Shown piece after piece: positions 6,126-13,597 of a stretch of 14,541 bases of DNA (the stretch's first letter is position 1; every line of letters begins with the position of its first letter). The notes beneath the pieces were generated by a model, which searched no databases, was not told the origin of the DNA, and worked only from the letters and a program-made list of their open reading frames with translations. The stretch comes from Clostridium sp. UBA2485 (GTDB lineage: Bacteria > Bacillota > Clostridia > Clostridiales > Clostridiaceae): NCBI RefSeq assembly GCF_002341865.1, contig NZ_DDOV01000062.1, positions 57,638 through 72,178 of the forward strand, written 5' to 3'. The position numbers were made by a program, and so were the translations under genes.

Positions 6126-6908
6126 ATGAAGATAGGATTTTTTGATTCTGGTATTGGGGGTATTACTGTATTACATGAAGCATTAAAAATGTTACCTCAT
6201 GAAGATTATATATATTACGCTGACACATTAAATGTCCCATATGGTCCAAAGCCTAAGGATGAAGTAAAAAAACATATTTTTAATGCTATAGAATTTATTA
6301 TGAATCAAAATGTTAAAGCAATAGTTGTTGCCTGTAATACCGGTACAAGCGTAGCAATAGAAGATTTAAGAGCTAAATATAATGTTCCAATCATAGGCAT
6401 GGAACCTGCCATAAAACCTGCTGTTGAAAGAAATAACGATTCAGGTAAACGAATTCTAGTAACTGCTACTGCTTTAACTCTAAAGGAAGAAAAATTACAG
6501 CACCTTATTACTAAATTAGATAATGAACATATTGTTGATTTACTACCTCTCCCAGGATTAGTTCAATTTTCGGAAAGATTTGAGTTTAATGAACAAATAG
6601 TATTACCTTATCTTCAAGACCAATTAACTAAATATGATTTAAATAATTACGAGACTATTGTATTAGGATGTACTCATTTTTCTTTCTATAAAAATGTGTT
6701 TAAAAAATTATTTCCATCAAACACTAACATAATTGATGGAAACATTGGTACTGTAAAAAATCTTAAAAGAACACTGAAAGAAATGAACTCTTTAAATGAA
6801 GGTAATGGTAATGTCACTTTCTTTAATTCAGGATTTAAAATTGAAGATAAGACAAAATTAGATAAGTACAGTGAATTATTTAAAATATTAGATGATATTA
6901 ATTTTTAA
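6126..6908 (+). CDS. murI: Glutamate racemase
   Basis: Converts L-glutamate to D-glutamate for peptidoglycan precursors, in the cytoplasm. The 260-residue protein has the N-terminal FDSGIGGITVL signature (Asp7, Ser8), the first catalytic cysteine in VACNTGTS (Cys70) and the second in GCTHF (Cys182, with His184). These are the paired acid-base cysteines of the aspartate/glutamate racemase family. The variant NTGTS rather than the common NTATA is compatible with activity, since the cysteine and asparagine are kept. GGAGG (6114-6118) lies seven bases before the ATG. It appears to be a single-gene unit, with long gaps on both sides. No strong terminator follows directly; the hairpin at 7048-7074 could serve, though it looks more like an operator. 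Confidence 0.93.
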   Translation: MKIGFFDSGIGGITVLHEALKMLPHEDYIYYADTLNVPYGPKPKDEVKKHIFNAIEFIMNQNVKAIVVACNTGTSVAIEDLRAKYNVPIIGMEPAIKPAVERNNDSGKRILVTATALTLKEEKLQHLITKLDNEHIVDLLPLPGLVQFSERFEFNEQIVLPYLQDQLTKYDLNNYETIVLGCTHFSFYKNVFKKLFPSNTNIIDGNIGTVKNLKRTLKEMNSLNEGNGNVTFFNSGFKIEDKTKLDKYSELFKILDDINF

Positions 6909-7017
6909 GCTCTAATATAGATAGTTAATATTATTTTCATCATATGGATAAACTATTATAAATTTATATAATTTAACCTATGGAAACTTATGCTTTTATG
7001 GATGAGCAAGCTAACTA

Positions 7018-7046
7018 TTGACTATTGCTATAATTTAACTTATTAT
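7018..7046 (+). promoter_or_regulatory. Promoter of deoC
   Basis: TTGACT (7018-7023) and TATTAT (7041-7046) are 17 bases apart, with expected initiation near 7053. A second option is the extended -10 TGCTATAAT at 7026-7034. In the first case the palindrome at 7048-7074 covers the start site. Confidence 0.55.
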
Positions 7047-7047
7047 A

Positions 7048-7074
7048 TTAATATACCCCTATGGGGTATATTAA
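7048..7074. promoter_or_regulatory. CsoR-type C4/G4 palindrome, probable operator upstream of deoC
   Basis: Perfect 12-base arms around a TAT centre: TTAATATACCCC, TAT, GGGGTATATTAA. The core TACCCC-N3-GGGGTA resembles operators of the CsoR/CstR/RcnR family, which sense copper, persulfide or other metals. It lies immediately after the predicted -10, an ideal repressor position, 54 bases before the deoC start. Alternative: the same sequence can form a hairpin followed by ATTTTT and could be a terminator for murI, though the U-tract is short and a three-base loop is tight. Confidence 0.55.
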
Positions 7075-7127
7075 ATTTTTCAAAAGCACTAAAATTAGTG
7101 TTTTATTAGATAATGGAGGTTTTATAA

Positions 7128-7796
7128 ATGAATATTGCTTCAATGATTGATCACACAATATTAAAAGCAGATACCACTATAGAACAAGTTAAAAAAATAT
7201 GTGATGAAGCTAAAGAATATAAATTTAAATCTGTTTGTGTTAATTCTTGTTATACAAAATTTGCATCAGATGAATTAAAAGATTCAGGTGTTTTAGTTTG
7301 TACAGTGGTAGGTTTTCCACTAGGAACTATGGATTCAAAAGCAAAAGCTTTTGAAACAGCTAGAGCTATTGAATTAGGTGCAAATGAAATTGATATGGTT
7401 ATAAATATAGGTGCATTAAAAGATAGAAATTATGATCTAGTATTAAAAGATATAAAAGAAGTTGTAGAAACTGCTAAAGATAAAGCTATAGTTAAAGTTA
7501 TAATAGAAGCATGCTTATTAACAGAAGAAGAAAAAATTAAAGCTTGTGAACTTTCTGTAGAAGCAGGTGCAGATTTTGTCAAAACTTCAACTGGCTTTAG
7601 TACTGATGGTGCAACTGTAGAAGATATTAAGTTAATGAGAAAAGTAGTTGGTCCGCAAATAGGTGTTAAAGCTTCTGGTGGAGTTAGAACAACAGAAGAT
7701 GCACTGAAGTTTATAGAAGCTGGTGCAAATAGAATAGGTGCTAGTGCATCTATAGCTATAGTAAATAAAGATAGTAAAATTACATCTGATTATTAG
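7128..7796 (+). CDS. deoC: Deoxyribose-phosphate aldolase
   Basis: Cleaves 2-deoxy-D-ribose 5-phosphate to glyceraldehyde 3-phosphate and acetaldehyde in deoxynucleoside breakdown. The 222-residue TIM-barrel protein has the N-terminal IDHTILKAD signature, the acidic DMVIN segment (Asp89), the Schiff-base lysine in GADFVKTSTGF (Lys152) and the second active-site lysine in GVKASGGVRT (Lys181). GGAGG (7115-7119) lies eight bases before the ATG. The gene stands alone, without the usual deoB, pdp or nucleoside transporter neighbours, and has its own promoter and terminator. The CsoR-like palindrome over its promoter is unexpected for a nucleoside-catabolism gene. Confidence 0.95.
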   Translation: MNIASMIDHTILKADTTIEQVKKICDEAKEYKFKSVCVNSCYTKFASDELKDSGVLVCTVVGFPLGTMDSKAKAFETARAIELGANEIDMVINIGALKDRNYDLVLKDIKEVVETAKDKAIVKVIIEACLLTEEEKIKACELSVEAGADFVKTSTGFSTDGATVEDIKLMRKVVGPQIGVKASGGVRTTEDALKFIEAGANRIGASASIAIVNKDSKITSDY

Positions 7797-7805
7797 TAAT
7801 TTTGT

Positions 7806-7846
7806 AAAAGTATTAAGACTAAAAATTAGTTTTAATGCTTTTTTTT
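7806..7846 (+). terminator. Rho-independent terminator of deoC
   Basis: Stem of about 17 pairs with two G-U wobbles: AAAAG, T, ATTAA, G, ACTAA pairing with TTAGT, T, TTAAT, G, CTTTT around an AAA loop. It runs straight into a run of eight T. It lies ten bases after the deoC stop. Confidence 0.82.
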
Positions 7847-7956
7847 ACTATTTTTTTATTAATTGTAGAAAAAATAACAATTATTAGTCTACTATTTTGC
7901 ATTTTTTAACAACAAAATTAATATTCTAAAAACTCTTTGTCTTAATTTTCAAAAAA

Positions 7957-7972
7957 TGTTGAATTTTCAACA
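7957..7972. promoter_or_regulatory. 16-bp palindrome over the -35 of the antiporter gene
   Basis: TGTTGAA, TT, TTCAACA is a perfect inverted repeat that overlaps the -35 TTGAAT (7959-7964). The right half belongs to a direct repeat of AATTTTCAA (7944-7952 and 7962-7970). It is a candidate operator for a regulator I cannot name. Confidence 0.35.
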
Positions 7973-7987
7973 AAAAGGTTTTATAAT
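7959..7987 (+). promoter_or_regulatory. Promoter of the NhaC-family antiporter gene
   Basis: TTGAAT (7959-7964) and TATAAT (7982-7987) with a 17-base spacer. Expected start near 7994, leaving a leader of about 90 bases before the ATG at 8084. The leader has a possible weak hairpin at 8034-8063 but no recognised riboswitch. Confidence 0.6.
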
Positions 7988-8083
7988 TTACCTATAGCTT
8001 AAAGAGGGAAATTTATCATTCAATAAATCAATTACTTTTTTAAGTTAGTATTTTAACAAAAGTTTATCAGGGGGGATTTTTTT

Positions 8084-9565
8084 ATGTTAGCATTATTAAA
8101 ACTTTCACCTGTCATAGTAATGGCAGGACTCATGATGTTAAAGGTGGATGCGTTACTTGCAGCACCAATAGCAACGATTTACGCAGCACTTATTGCAAGG
8201 TTAACTGAAAAACTAAAATTCGACGAAATAGTTGATTGCGCTGTTGATAACGTTAAAAGTATGCAGTTAGTATTCTTTATATTAATGCTTGCTTACGCAA
8301 TGGCATCAGCATTTATGTCTACTGGAGTTGGTGCTTCAATCGTTAATTTAGCTCTAAATCTAGGATTAAACGGACGTACAGTTGCTGTAACCGGTTTCTT
8401 AGTTACATCTGTATTATCCGTTGCTACTGGTACTTCTTGGGGGACCTTTGCAGCTTGTGCTCCGATATTTTTATGGCTATGTCATATAGTTGATGGAAGC
8501 ATAGTATTAACTACAGCTGCAATTGCTGGTGGTGCATGTTTTGGAGATAATATCGGCCTTATATCCGATACTACGGTAGTTAGTTCTGGGATTCAAAAGG
8601 TTGAAGTTATCGATAGAATACGACATCAAGGAGCTTGGTCAGTAATTTGTTTAATCATTACAGCTATATTGTTCTATGTTACAAGTTTAATTATGGACTT
8701 ACCTACAACTGTTACAAATGCCTCTGATGCAATTAATGCAATACCTAGTGAGGTTTGGACTGTTCTAGAAAAAGAAAAACCAGTAGCTATTGATTTATTA
8801 AATCAAGTTAAAACTGGAGTTCCATATTATATGATTATTCCACTAATTTTAGTTATTGTAGCTGCTGTTAAAGGTATACAAACTCTTGCTTGCTTAGCAA
8901 TAGGAATAATTTCTTCATTATTGCTTGGTTTATTAGCTGGAACTGTAGAATCAGTACCTGCATTTTTGGAATTAGTTAAAGGTGGATTTGCTGAAGCTGG
9001 TGGATGGGTTATAGTTATGATGATGTGGGTTGGCGCCTTTGGAGGGCTGATGTCAAAAATGAACGCTTTCCAACCTATATCAAAGTTAGTTGTTAAATTA
9101 TCTAGAAATGTAAGACAACTTATGTTCTGGAACGGATGTCTTTCTATTTTAGGAAATGCTGCTCTTGCAGATGAGATGGCTCAAATAGTTACAATTGGAC
9201 CAATCATCAAGGAAATAGTTGATGAAAATGTTGAAGGTGATGAAGAGTCAATGTATAAACTTCGTTTAAGAAATGCTACCTTCTCTGATGCACTTGGAGT
9301 TTTTGGTTCCCAATTATTTCCATGGCATGTATATATGACCTTTTATGTAGGTATAGCTTCTGCTATATATCCGTTACACGAATTTAAAGCTATGGAAATA
9401 ATTAAATACAACTATATGGCATTTATAGCTGTATTTTCTATATTAATACTTACTCTTACTGGTCTAGATAGATTTATTCCAAGATTTGCTCTTCCAAAAG
9501 AGCCAGAGGTTAAACTTAAAGCAAGAAAATTAAGATTAGTAGAAAAACGATCTAATCATGCTTAA
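8084..9565 (+). CDS. NhaC-family Na+/H+ antiporter
   Basis: A 493-residue polytopic membrane protein with roughly 11-12 hydrophobic segments. Family marks are GTSWGTFAACAP starting at residue 116 and GACFGDNIGLISDTT starting at residue 150, matching the conserved GTSWGT and GD...SDTT motifs of the NhaC/ion-transporter superfamily. The middle of the protein repeats the hydrophobic-block pattern (MMMWVGAFGG, then ALADEMAQ), as expected for an internally duplicated fold. The probable role is exchange of Na+ against H+. Some relatives carry organic acids, so the substrate is not certain. AGGGGGG (8069-8075) lies eight bases before the ATG. It is a monocistronic unit. Since Rnf builds a Na+ or H+ gradient, an antiporter is a sensible neighbour, but the two are not co-transcribed. 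Confidence 0.85.
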   Translation: MLALLKLSPVIVMAGLMMLKVDALLAAPIATIYAALIARLTEKLKFDEIVDCAVDNVKSMQLVFFILMLAYAMASAFMSTGVGASIVNLALNLGLNGRTVAVTGFLVTSVLSVATGTSWGTFAACAPIFLWLCHIVDGSIVLTTAAIAGGACFGDNIGLISDTTVVSSGIQKVEVIDRIRHQGAWSVICLIITAILFYVTSLIMDLPTTVTNASDAINAIPSEVWTVLEKEKPVAIDLLNQVKTGVPYYMIIPLILVIVAAVKGIQTLACLAIGIISSLLLGLLAGTVESVPAFLELVKGGFAEAGGWVIVMMMWVGAFGGLMSKMNAFQPISKLVVKLSRNVRQLMFWNGCLSILGNAALADEMAQIVTIGPIIKEIVDENVEGDEESMYKLRLRNATFSDALGVFGSQLFPWHVYMTFYVGIASAIYPLHEFKAMEIIKYNYMAFIAVFSILILTLTGLDRFIPRFALPKEPEVKLKARKLRLVEKRSNHA

Positions 9566-9579
9566 TTTATTGAAAATTC

Positions 9580-9608
9580 AAAGCCTTCATAAAAATGAAG
9601 GCTTTTTT
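9580..9608 (+). terminator. Rho-independent terminator of the antiporter gene
   Basis: Perfect 11-base stem AAAGCCTTCAT / ATGAAGGCTTT with an AAAA loop, followed by TTT (six Ts in all). It lies 14 bases after the stop codon and is the strongest simple terminator in the window. Confidence 0.9.
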
Positions 9609-9732
9609 AAATTAACTTTTTTTGAAGAATTATTATTTAAATATTCAAATAACAATTAGGCTAATTTTATTATTTACGAATATGTATTATATTGTATATT
9701 GTAAAATTAAATTTAATTTAATTTATTTTTTT

Positions 9733-9754
9733 AAAAAATTCTTTTTTTAGAATT
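9733..9754 (-). terminator. Possible terminator of the minus-strand dehydrogenase gene
   Basis: On the minus strand AATTCT and AGAATT form a six-base stem around an A-rich loop, followed by TTTT. It begins 22 bases after the stop codon. The stem is short and AT-rich, so efficiency is doubtful. Confidence 0.35.
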
Positions 9755-9776
9755 GTTAATTAAATAATTATTGATT

Positions 9777-10652
9777 TTATCCATTTATTATTGTCCCACC
9801 GTTAACATGGATTATCTCTCCAGATACATAAGATGATAAATCACTAGCTAAATATAAATAAGCCCCTGCTAACTCTACTGGTTGACCTGGTCTTTTACTT
9901 GGAGAATTGCTTCCAAATTGTCCTACTTCACTTTCATTAAAACTAGCCGGAATTAATGGAGTCCAAATTGGCCCTGGAGCTACCGCATTTACTCTAATTT
10001 GTTTATCTTGAAGAGATAATGCCATAGAACGAGTAAAAGTTACAATTGCTCCTTTTGTACAAGAATAATCAATTAAGGTCTTATGCCCTTCATAAGCAGT
10101 TATAGATGTGGTATTAATTATATTTCCTCCAGGTTGTATATATTTTAATGCGGCTTTAGTCATATAAAACATACTAAATAAATTAGTTTTAAATGTTCTT
10201 TCTAATTGTTCCTTAGTTATATCTTCAATTTTTTGTTGTATATGTTGCTCTGCTGCATTATTTATGAGTATATCTATCTTACCTAGAGATTTTATAGTTT
10301 CTTCCACTACATTATTGCAAGTATTTTCCTCCCCTATATCTCCTGGGAGCAAAACACATTGACCGTTATATTTTTCTATTATGTTTTTTGTTTCCACAGC
10401 ATCTTCTTCTTCATCTAAATAAGAAATTGCTATTTTAGCTCCTTCTTTAGCAAATAATACAGAAATTGCTCTCCCTATTCCACTATCTCCTCCTGTAATT
10501 AATACCACTTTATCTTTTAGTTTATTTGATGGTATGTAGCTTTCATCATCATATATAGGTAGTGGATTCATCAATGATTCGATACCAGGCTGTTTATTTT
10601 GATGTTGAGGCTGAAGCTTTTTAGGAAAATTATTAATAAAATTTATATCCAT
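9777..10652 (-). CDS. Short-chain dehydrogenase/reductase (SDR family)
   Basis: A 291-residue NAD(P)-dependent oxidoreductase. After a proline/glutamine-rich extension of about 45 residues comes the Rossmann fold with TGGDSGIG (53-60), the NNAA motif (131-134), the catalytic Ser183, Tyr196 and Lys200 (YSCTK), the PGP segment near 226 and a C-terminal HVNGG. The long N-terminus carrying PGIESLMNP resembles the Bacillus YdaD/YhdF-type SDRs, which are often stress-related, and are often labelled glucose dehydrogenase-like; the actual substrate cannot be read from the sequence. I chose the ATG at 10652 because AAAGGAG (10666-10660) lies seven bases upstream; the frame stays open for 28 more codons without an RBS. 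It is divergent from the deacetylase gene. Confidence 0.88.
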   Translation of the reverse strand: MDINFINNFPKKLQPQHQNKQPGIESLMNPLPIYDDESYIPSNKLKDKVVLITGGDSGIGRAISVLFAKEGAKIAISYLDEEEDAVETKNIIEKYNGQCVLLPGDIGEENTCNNVVEETIKSLGKIDILINNAAEQHIQQKIEDITKEQLERTFKTNLFSMFYMTKAALKYIQPGGNIINTTSITAYEGHKTLIDYSCTKGAIVTFTRSMALSLQDKQIRVNAVAPGPIWTPLIPASFNESEVGQFGSNSPSKRPGQPVELAGAYLYLASDLSSYVSGEIIHVNGGTIING

Positions 10653-10743
10653 ACTCTCTCTCCTTTCTATCAATTTTATTATGTTTATTTTTCTATAATA
10701 ATATTTAACCAAAAGTTGCCTTAATATTATTTGCATATATTAT

Positions 10744-10770
10744 TACCTATTGCTAAAACTATAATAGGTA
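10744..10770. repeat. Inverted repeat in the divergent SDR/deacetylase spacer
   Basis: Eight-base arms TACCTATT and AATAGGTA are separated by 11 bases, lying between the two divergent genes. It could be a regulator site for either gene. No convincing sigma-A promoter is visible for either gene in this 206-bp spacer, so its relation to transcription is unclear. Confidence 0.3.
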
Positions 10771-10858
10771 TTTTATTTAAATAGAATACTATACTTTTTA
10801 AATAAATATTCGTACTAAATAGTAAGGTTAATTTTATTTAGGGAAAGGAGATCATTAT

Positions 10859-11857
10859 ATGAACAAAGTAAAAATTTTAACTTTATGTTTAGCTCTTGCA
10901 GTAACAGCATTTGGTTGTTTAAGTAATGAAAATATACAAGATAAGACCTCTAAAATTAATGAAGAATCAGTAGTAACATCAACAAAACCTATAGAGAAAA
11001 AAGATAATAAAGACGACTTTAAAAAAGAAAATAAAAATTTATCAGAAAAGGACAATGGCAAGCCTGGTTCGGAAGTTGAAAAAAAAGAGGTGAATAATCC
11101 TACTGAAAATAATTCATCTTCTCCTGAGAGAAAAAACGAAACTAGCATAAATAAAATTGATACAAATTTAGATAATACCAAAATCAGTTGGTGGTATAAG
11201 CCCAACAAAACCCATACAACTCCAGAAGTAAATAAGGATATAAAATTTGACTTAAGCAAGTATGATGCACTATATGTAGGGAATACCGATGAAAAAGTTA
11301 TATATTTAACTTTTGATGAAGGATATGAAAATGGTTATACATCAAAAATATTAGATACATTAAAAGCTAATGATGTTAAAGCAATTTTCTTTGTTACTTC
11401 TCCATATGTTAAAGGTAATCCTGAACTAATAAAAAGAATGGTAGATGAAGGTCATATTGTAGGTAATCATTCTAACACCCATCCATCTATGCCTACAGTG
11501 ACTGGAAATGAAACTAAATTTAATAACGAATTTAAGGATGTTGAAGATAAGTTTAAAGATATTACTGACCAAGATATGCCTAAATTTTTTAGACCACCTA
11601 TGGGCGAATATTCAGAAAAAAGCTTAGCTATGACTAAAAATTTAGGATATAAGACTATATTTTGGAGTTTTGCTTATCATGATTGGGACATAAATAAACA
11701 ACCTGATCCTAGTACCGCAAAACAAACTATGTTAAATAGTGTTCATAATGGTTGTGTTATGTTAGTGCATGCTGTATCAAAGACTAACACTGAAATATTA
11801 GATGAAGTTATAAAAGAAATAAAAGCACAAGGATATGAATTTAAATTATTGCCATAA
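10859..11857 (+). CDS. PdaA-like polysaccharide (peptidoglycan) deacetylase, probable lipoprotein
   Basis: A 332-residue exported protein. The N-terminus has Lys3/Lys5, a hydrophobic core and Cys20 in AFGC, a slightly irregular lipobox. Residues about 21-120 form a low-complexity Lys/Glu/Asn/Ser linker. The carbohydrate esterase 4 domain follows: TFDEG (151-155, Asp153), the zinc-binding pair in HSNTHP (His204, His208), RPPMGEYS (Arg245) and LVHAVS (His304). The TFDEGYENGYT block and the LVHAVSKTN block are characteristic of PdaA, the N-acetylmuramic acid deacetylase needed for muramic delta-lactam in spore cortex. A long lipoprotein-style linker is unusual for that role, so a vegetative wall or other glycan target is possible. 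AAAGGAG (10844-10850) lies eight bases before the ATG. Confidence 0.88.
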   Translation: MNKVKILTLCLALAVTAFGCLSNENIQDKTSKINEESVVTSTKPIEKKDNKDDFKKENKNLSEKDNGKPGSEVEKKEVNNPTENNSSSPERKNETSINKIDTNLDNTKISWWYKPNKTHTTPEVNKDIKFDLSKYDALYVGNTDEKVIYLTFDEGYENGYTSKILDTLKANDVKAIFFVTSPYVKGNPELIKRMVDEGHIVGNHSNTHPSMPTVTGNETKFNNEFKDVEDKFKDITDQDMPKFFRPPMGEYSEKSLAMTKNLGYKTIFWSFAYHDWDINKQPDPSTAKQTMLNSVHNGCVMLVHAVSKTNTEILDEVIKEIKAQGYEFKLLP

Positions 11858-11861
11858 AGCA

Positions 11862-11890
11862 AAAAACATCTAGGATTACTAGATGTTTTT
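11862..11890. terminator. Bidirectional terminator between converging genes
   Basis: Perfect 12-base stem AAAAACATCTAG / CTAGATGTTTTT with a GATTA loop. On the plus strand it runs into TTTTTCTTTT after the deacetylase gene; on the minus strand it runs into TTTTTTGC after the DUF1292 gene. It lies only four bases from each stop codon. Confidence 0.88.
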
Positions 11891-11893
11891 CTT

Positions 11894-12151
11894 TTATTCA
11901 TTCATTGTTTCATCAAATAGTTTATCATATTCTTCTACTACAGCATTAAATTCTTCTTCATTTTCAACCATTTCATAAGTATCTTTACCATCAACATTAA
12001 CTATTTTATATATATAGGCATCTTCATCATTATCTGTTGGTGCTAATAATACATATTTCACATCATTTAAAACAATTTCTTCAACCAATTCTAATTCTAT
12101 TTTTTCATTAGTTTCAGCGTCTAATACTGTTATTATTTTTTTATCTTCCAT
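11894..12151 (-). CDS. DUF1292 (YrzB-family) small acidic protein
   Basis: An 85-residue, strongly acidic protein. It matches the DUF1292 pattern: an N-terminal ITVLDAETNEKIELELVE strand region, KYVLLAP, an acidic loop, then YIYKIV and a C-terminal EEFNAVVEEYDKL helix. Proteins of this family are common in Firmicutes, and no biochemical function is established that I can state. In many relatives the gene sits beside ruvX/alaS; here it follows cca. AAAGGAG (12164-12158) lies six bases before the ATG. It has its own promoter overlapping the end of cca and ends at the shared bidirectional terminator. Confidence 0.85.
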   Translation of the reverse strand: MEDKKIITVLDAETNEKIELELVEEIVLNDVKYVLLAPTDNDEDAYIYKIVNVDGKDTYEMVENEEEFNAVVEEYDKLFDETMNE

Positions 12152-12184
12152 AATTATCTCCTTTCAAAGTAAAAATACATTCCT

Positions 12185-12213
12185 ATTATATACTATAATA
12201 GTATTATTTACAA
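12185..12213 (-). promoter_or_regulatory. Promoter of the DUF1292 gene, overlapping the cca stop
   Basis: On the minus strand TTGTAA (12213-12208) and TATAAT (12190-12185) are 17 bases apart. The last three bases of the -35 are the cca stop codon. The spacer carries a small inverted repeat, ATACTA-TAA-TAGTAT on the plus strand (12190-12204). The gene may therefore be transcribed both alone and by read-through from cysS-cca, since no terminator is seen after cca. Confidence 0.55.
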
Positions 12214-13560
12214 ATGGGTCTTTACGTATATTCTAGCTTCCTGTATCAGTATTTCTTTAGTATTTAAATTAGGCTTCTCAAGAACTAATTCTAATAAATA
12301 TTTAAGTAATATACCTATATTCTCTCCTTCAGCTATTCCTAGAGAAATCAAATCCTTTCCATTTATATTTATATCCTTAAGAGTTAAAGGTTCTTTACTA
12401 TTAATTATTTCATCACAAGTTCTTTTAAGTTTTAATATATCATCATATTTTCTATATTCAGGTGAAGAAGCTTTTCTATCAGCAATCATCAATTGAAATA
12501 AAACATCTAAATTTTCTTCACCTATTTCATTTATATATTTTTTAATTTTTATTGGCTTCTCAATTTGAGGAACTTTCATATGATTTTTTACTAGTTTTGA
12601 AACTCTATTAATTGTATTACTATCAAATTTTAATTTTTTAAGTATTTCTATTGTAAGTTTCTCCCCTGCCAATTCATGACCATAAAAATGTCCTCTACCA
12701 CTATTGTCAATAGTAAATGTACTAGGTTTACCTATATCATGTAATAATGTAGCTAATCTTAAATTCAAGTCATTATTAGTATTATCTAGAGCTACCATTA
12801 CATGATTAAAAATATCCTTATCATGATACTTACTTCTTTGATTAAAATCTACTAACTCTATTAATTCAGGTATTATATACTCCATAAGATTTAATTCTAT
12901 TAGTTTTCTTATTCCTTTTGACGGAATATCAGAAATCAGTATTTTCTTAAATTCTTCTCTAACTCTTTCTATACTAATATTTTTAAGTAATCTACTATTA
13001 TTTACTATAGCTTCTTCTGTATGATCATCTATAGAAAAATCTAACTGACTACTAAATCTTATAGCTCTTAACATCCTCAATGCATCTTCTTGAAATCTTG
13101 CATTTCCATCCCCTACTGCTTTAATCTTTTTACATTTTAAATCTTTTATACCATTAAAACAGTCCACTAAGCCTACTTTATAATTATAAGCAAATGTATT
13201 AATAGTAAAATCTCTTCTCTTTAAGTCTTCTTCTAATTTACTAGTGTAATAAACTTTAGAAGGCCTTCTATTGTCTATATAATCCCCTTCTACTCTATAA
13301 GTAGTAATTTCATAAGGCATTTTATTTATAATTACTGTTACAGTACCATGCTGTATTCCTGTTTCTATTACCTTATATCCTAAGGAATTAAATAGCTCTT
13401 TAGTTTGATGTGGAGTAGAATTAGTGGTAATATCCCAATCTTTAGGTTCTAACCCTAATAAACTATCTCGTATACATCCACCTACTGCAAATCCTTCACA
13501 TCCGTTTTTATATAACTTATCAAATATTAGTTCTACCTCTAAAGGTAATTTTATATTCAT
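12208..13560 (-). CDS. cca: CCA tRNA nucleotidyltransferase
   Basis: Adds or repairs the 3' CCA of tRNAs. The 450-residue protein has a class II nucleotidyltransferase head: GGCIRD (27-32), the metal-binding DWD pair (Asp41, Asp43), RRDFTIN (115-121) and EDALRMLRAIRF (from 159). An HD domain follows with LLHDIGK (His274, Asp275). Start: ATG at 13560 gives the usual MNIKLP beginning but has only GGGTGG two bases upstream. A GTG at 13566 (two residues longer) is eight bases from AAAGGGA and may be the real initiator. The open frame continues to 13611, overlapping cysS, but has no RBS there. It follows cysS by about 37 bases on the same strand, so the two form a tRNA-maturation and charging operon. 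Confidence 0.93.
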   Translation of the reverse strand: MNIKLPLEVELIFDKLYKNGCEGFAVGGCIRDSLLGLEPKDWDITTNSTPHQTKELFNSLGYKVIETGIQHGTVTVIINKMPYEITTYRVEGDYIDNRRPSKVYYTSKLEEDLKRRDFTINTFAYNYKVGLVDCFNGIKDLKCKKIKAVGDGNARFQEDALRMLRAIRFSSQLDFSIDDHTEEAIVNNSRLLKNISIERVREEFKKILISDIPSKGIRKLIELNLMEYIIPELIELVDFNQRSKYHDKDIFNHVMVALDNTNNDLNLRLATLLHDIGKPSTFTIDNSGRGHFYGHELAGEKLTIEILKKLKFDSNTINRVSKLVKNHMKVPQIEKPIKIKKYINEIGEENLDVLFQLMIADRKASSPEYRKYDDILKLKRTCDEIINSKEPLTLKDININGKDLISLGIAEGENIGILLKYLLELVLEKPNLNTKEILIQEARIYVKTHL

Positions 13561-13597
13561 TTCCACCCATATCATCCCTTTATTTAAACTTTTGTAA

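Noticed and set aside
6980..7021. 13-codon open frame (METYAFMDEQANY) between murI and deoC
   Set aside because: It has no ribosome site and its end overlaps the deoC -35. It is too short to separate from chance, although the residue make-up looks coding-like.
6943..7040. Loose direct repeat (ATGGAT...TATAATTTAAC, twice) between murI and deoC
   Set aside because: Only the TATAATTTAAC part is exact; the remainder needs several gaps, so it is not convincing in AT-rich DNA.
7081..7105. CACTAA/TTAGTG hairpin with TTTT before the deoC RBS
   Set aside because: The stem is six AT-rich pairs with only two loop bases; it is unlikely to be an effective terminator or regulator.
10782..10817. Sporulation sigma-G-like promoter (AGAATA and CGTACTA) upstream of the PdaA-like gene
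   Set aside because: The spacing is about 22 bases, well outside the usual 17-18, and neither box is a full match.
10855..11259. Minus-strand open frame opposite the PdaA-like linker
   Set aside because: The Ser/Phe/Leu-rich product is the reverse reading of a Lys/Glu/Asn-rich linker; there is no RBS.
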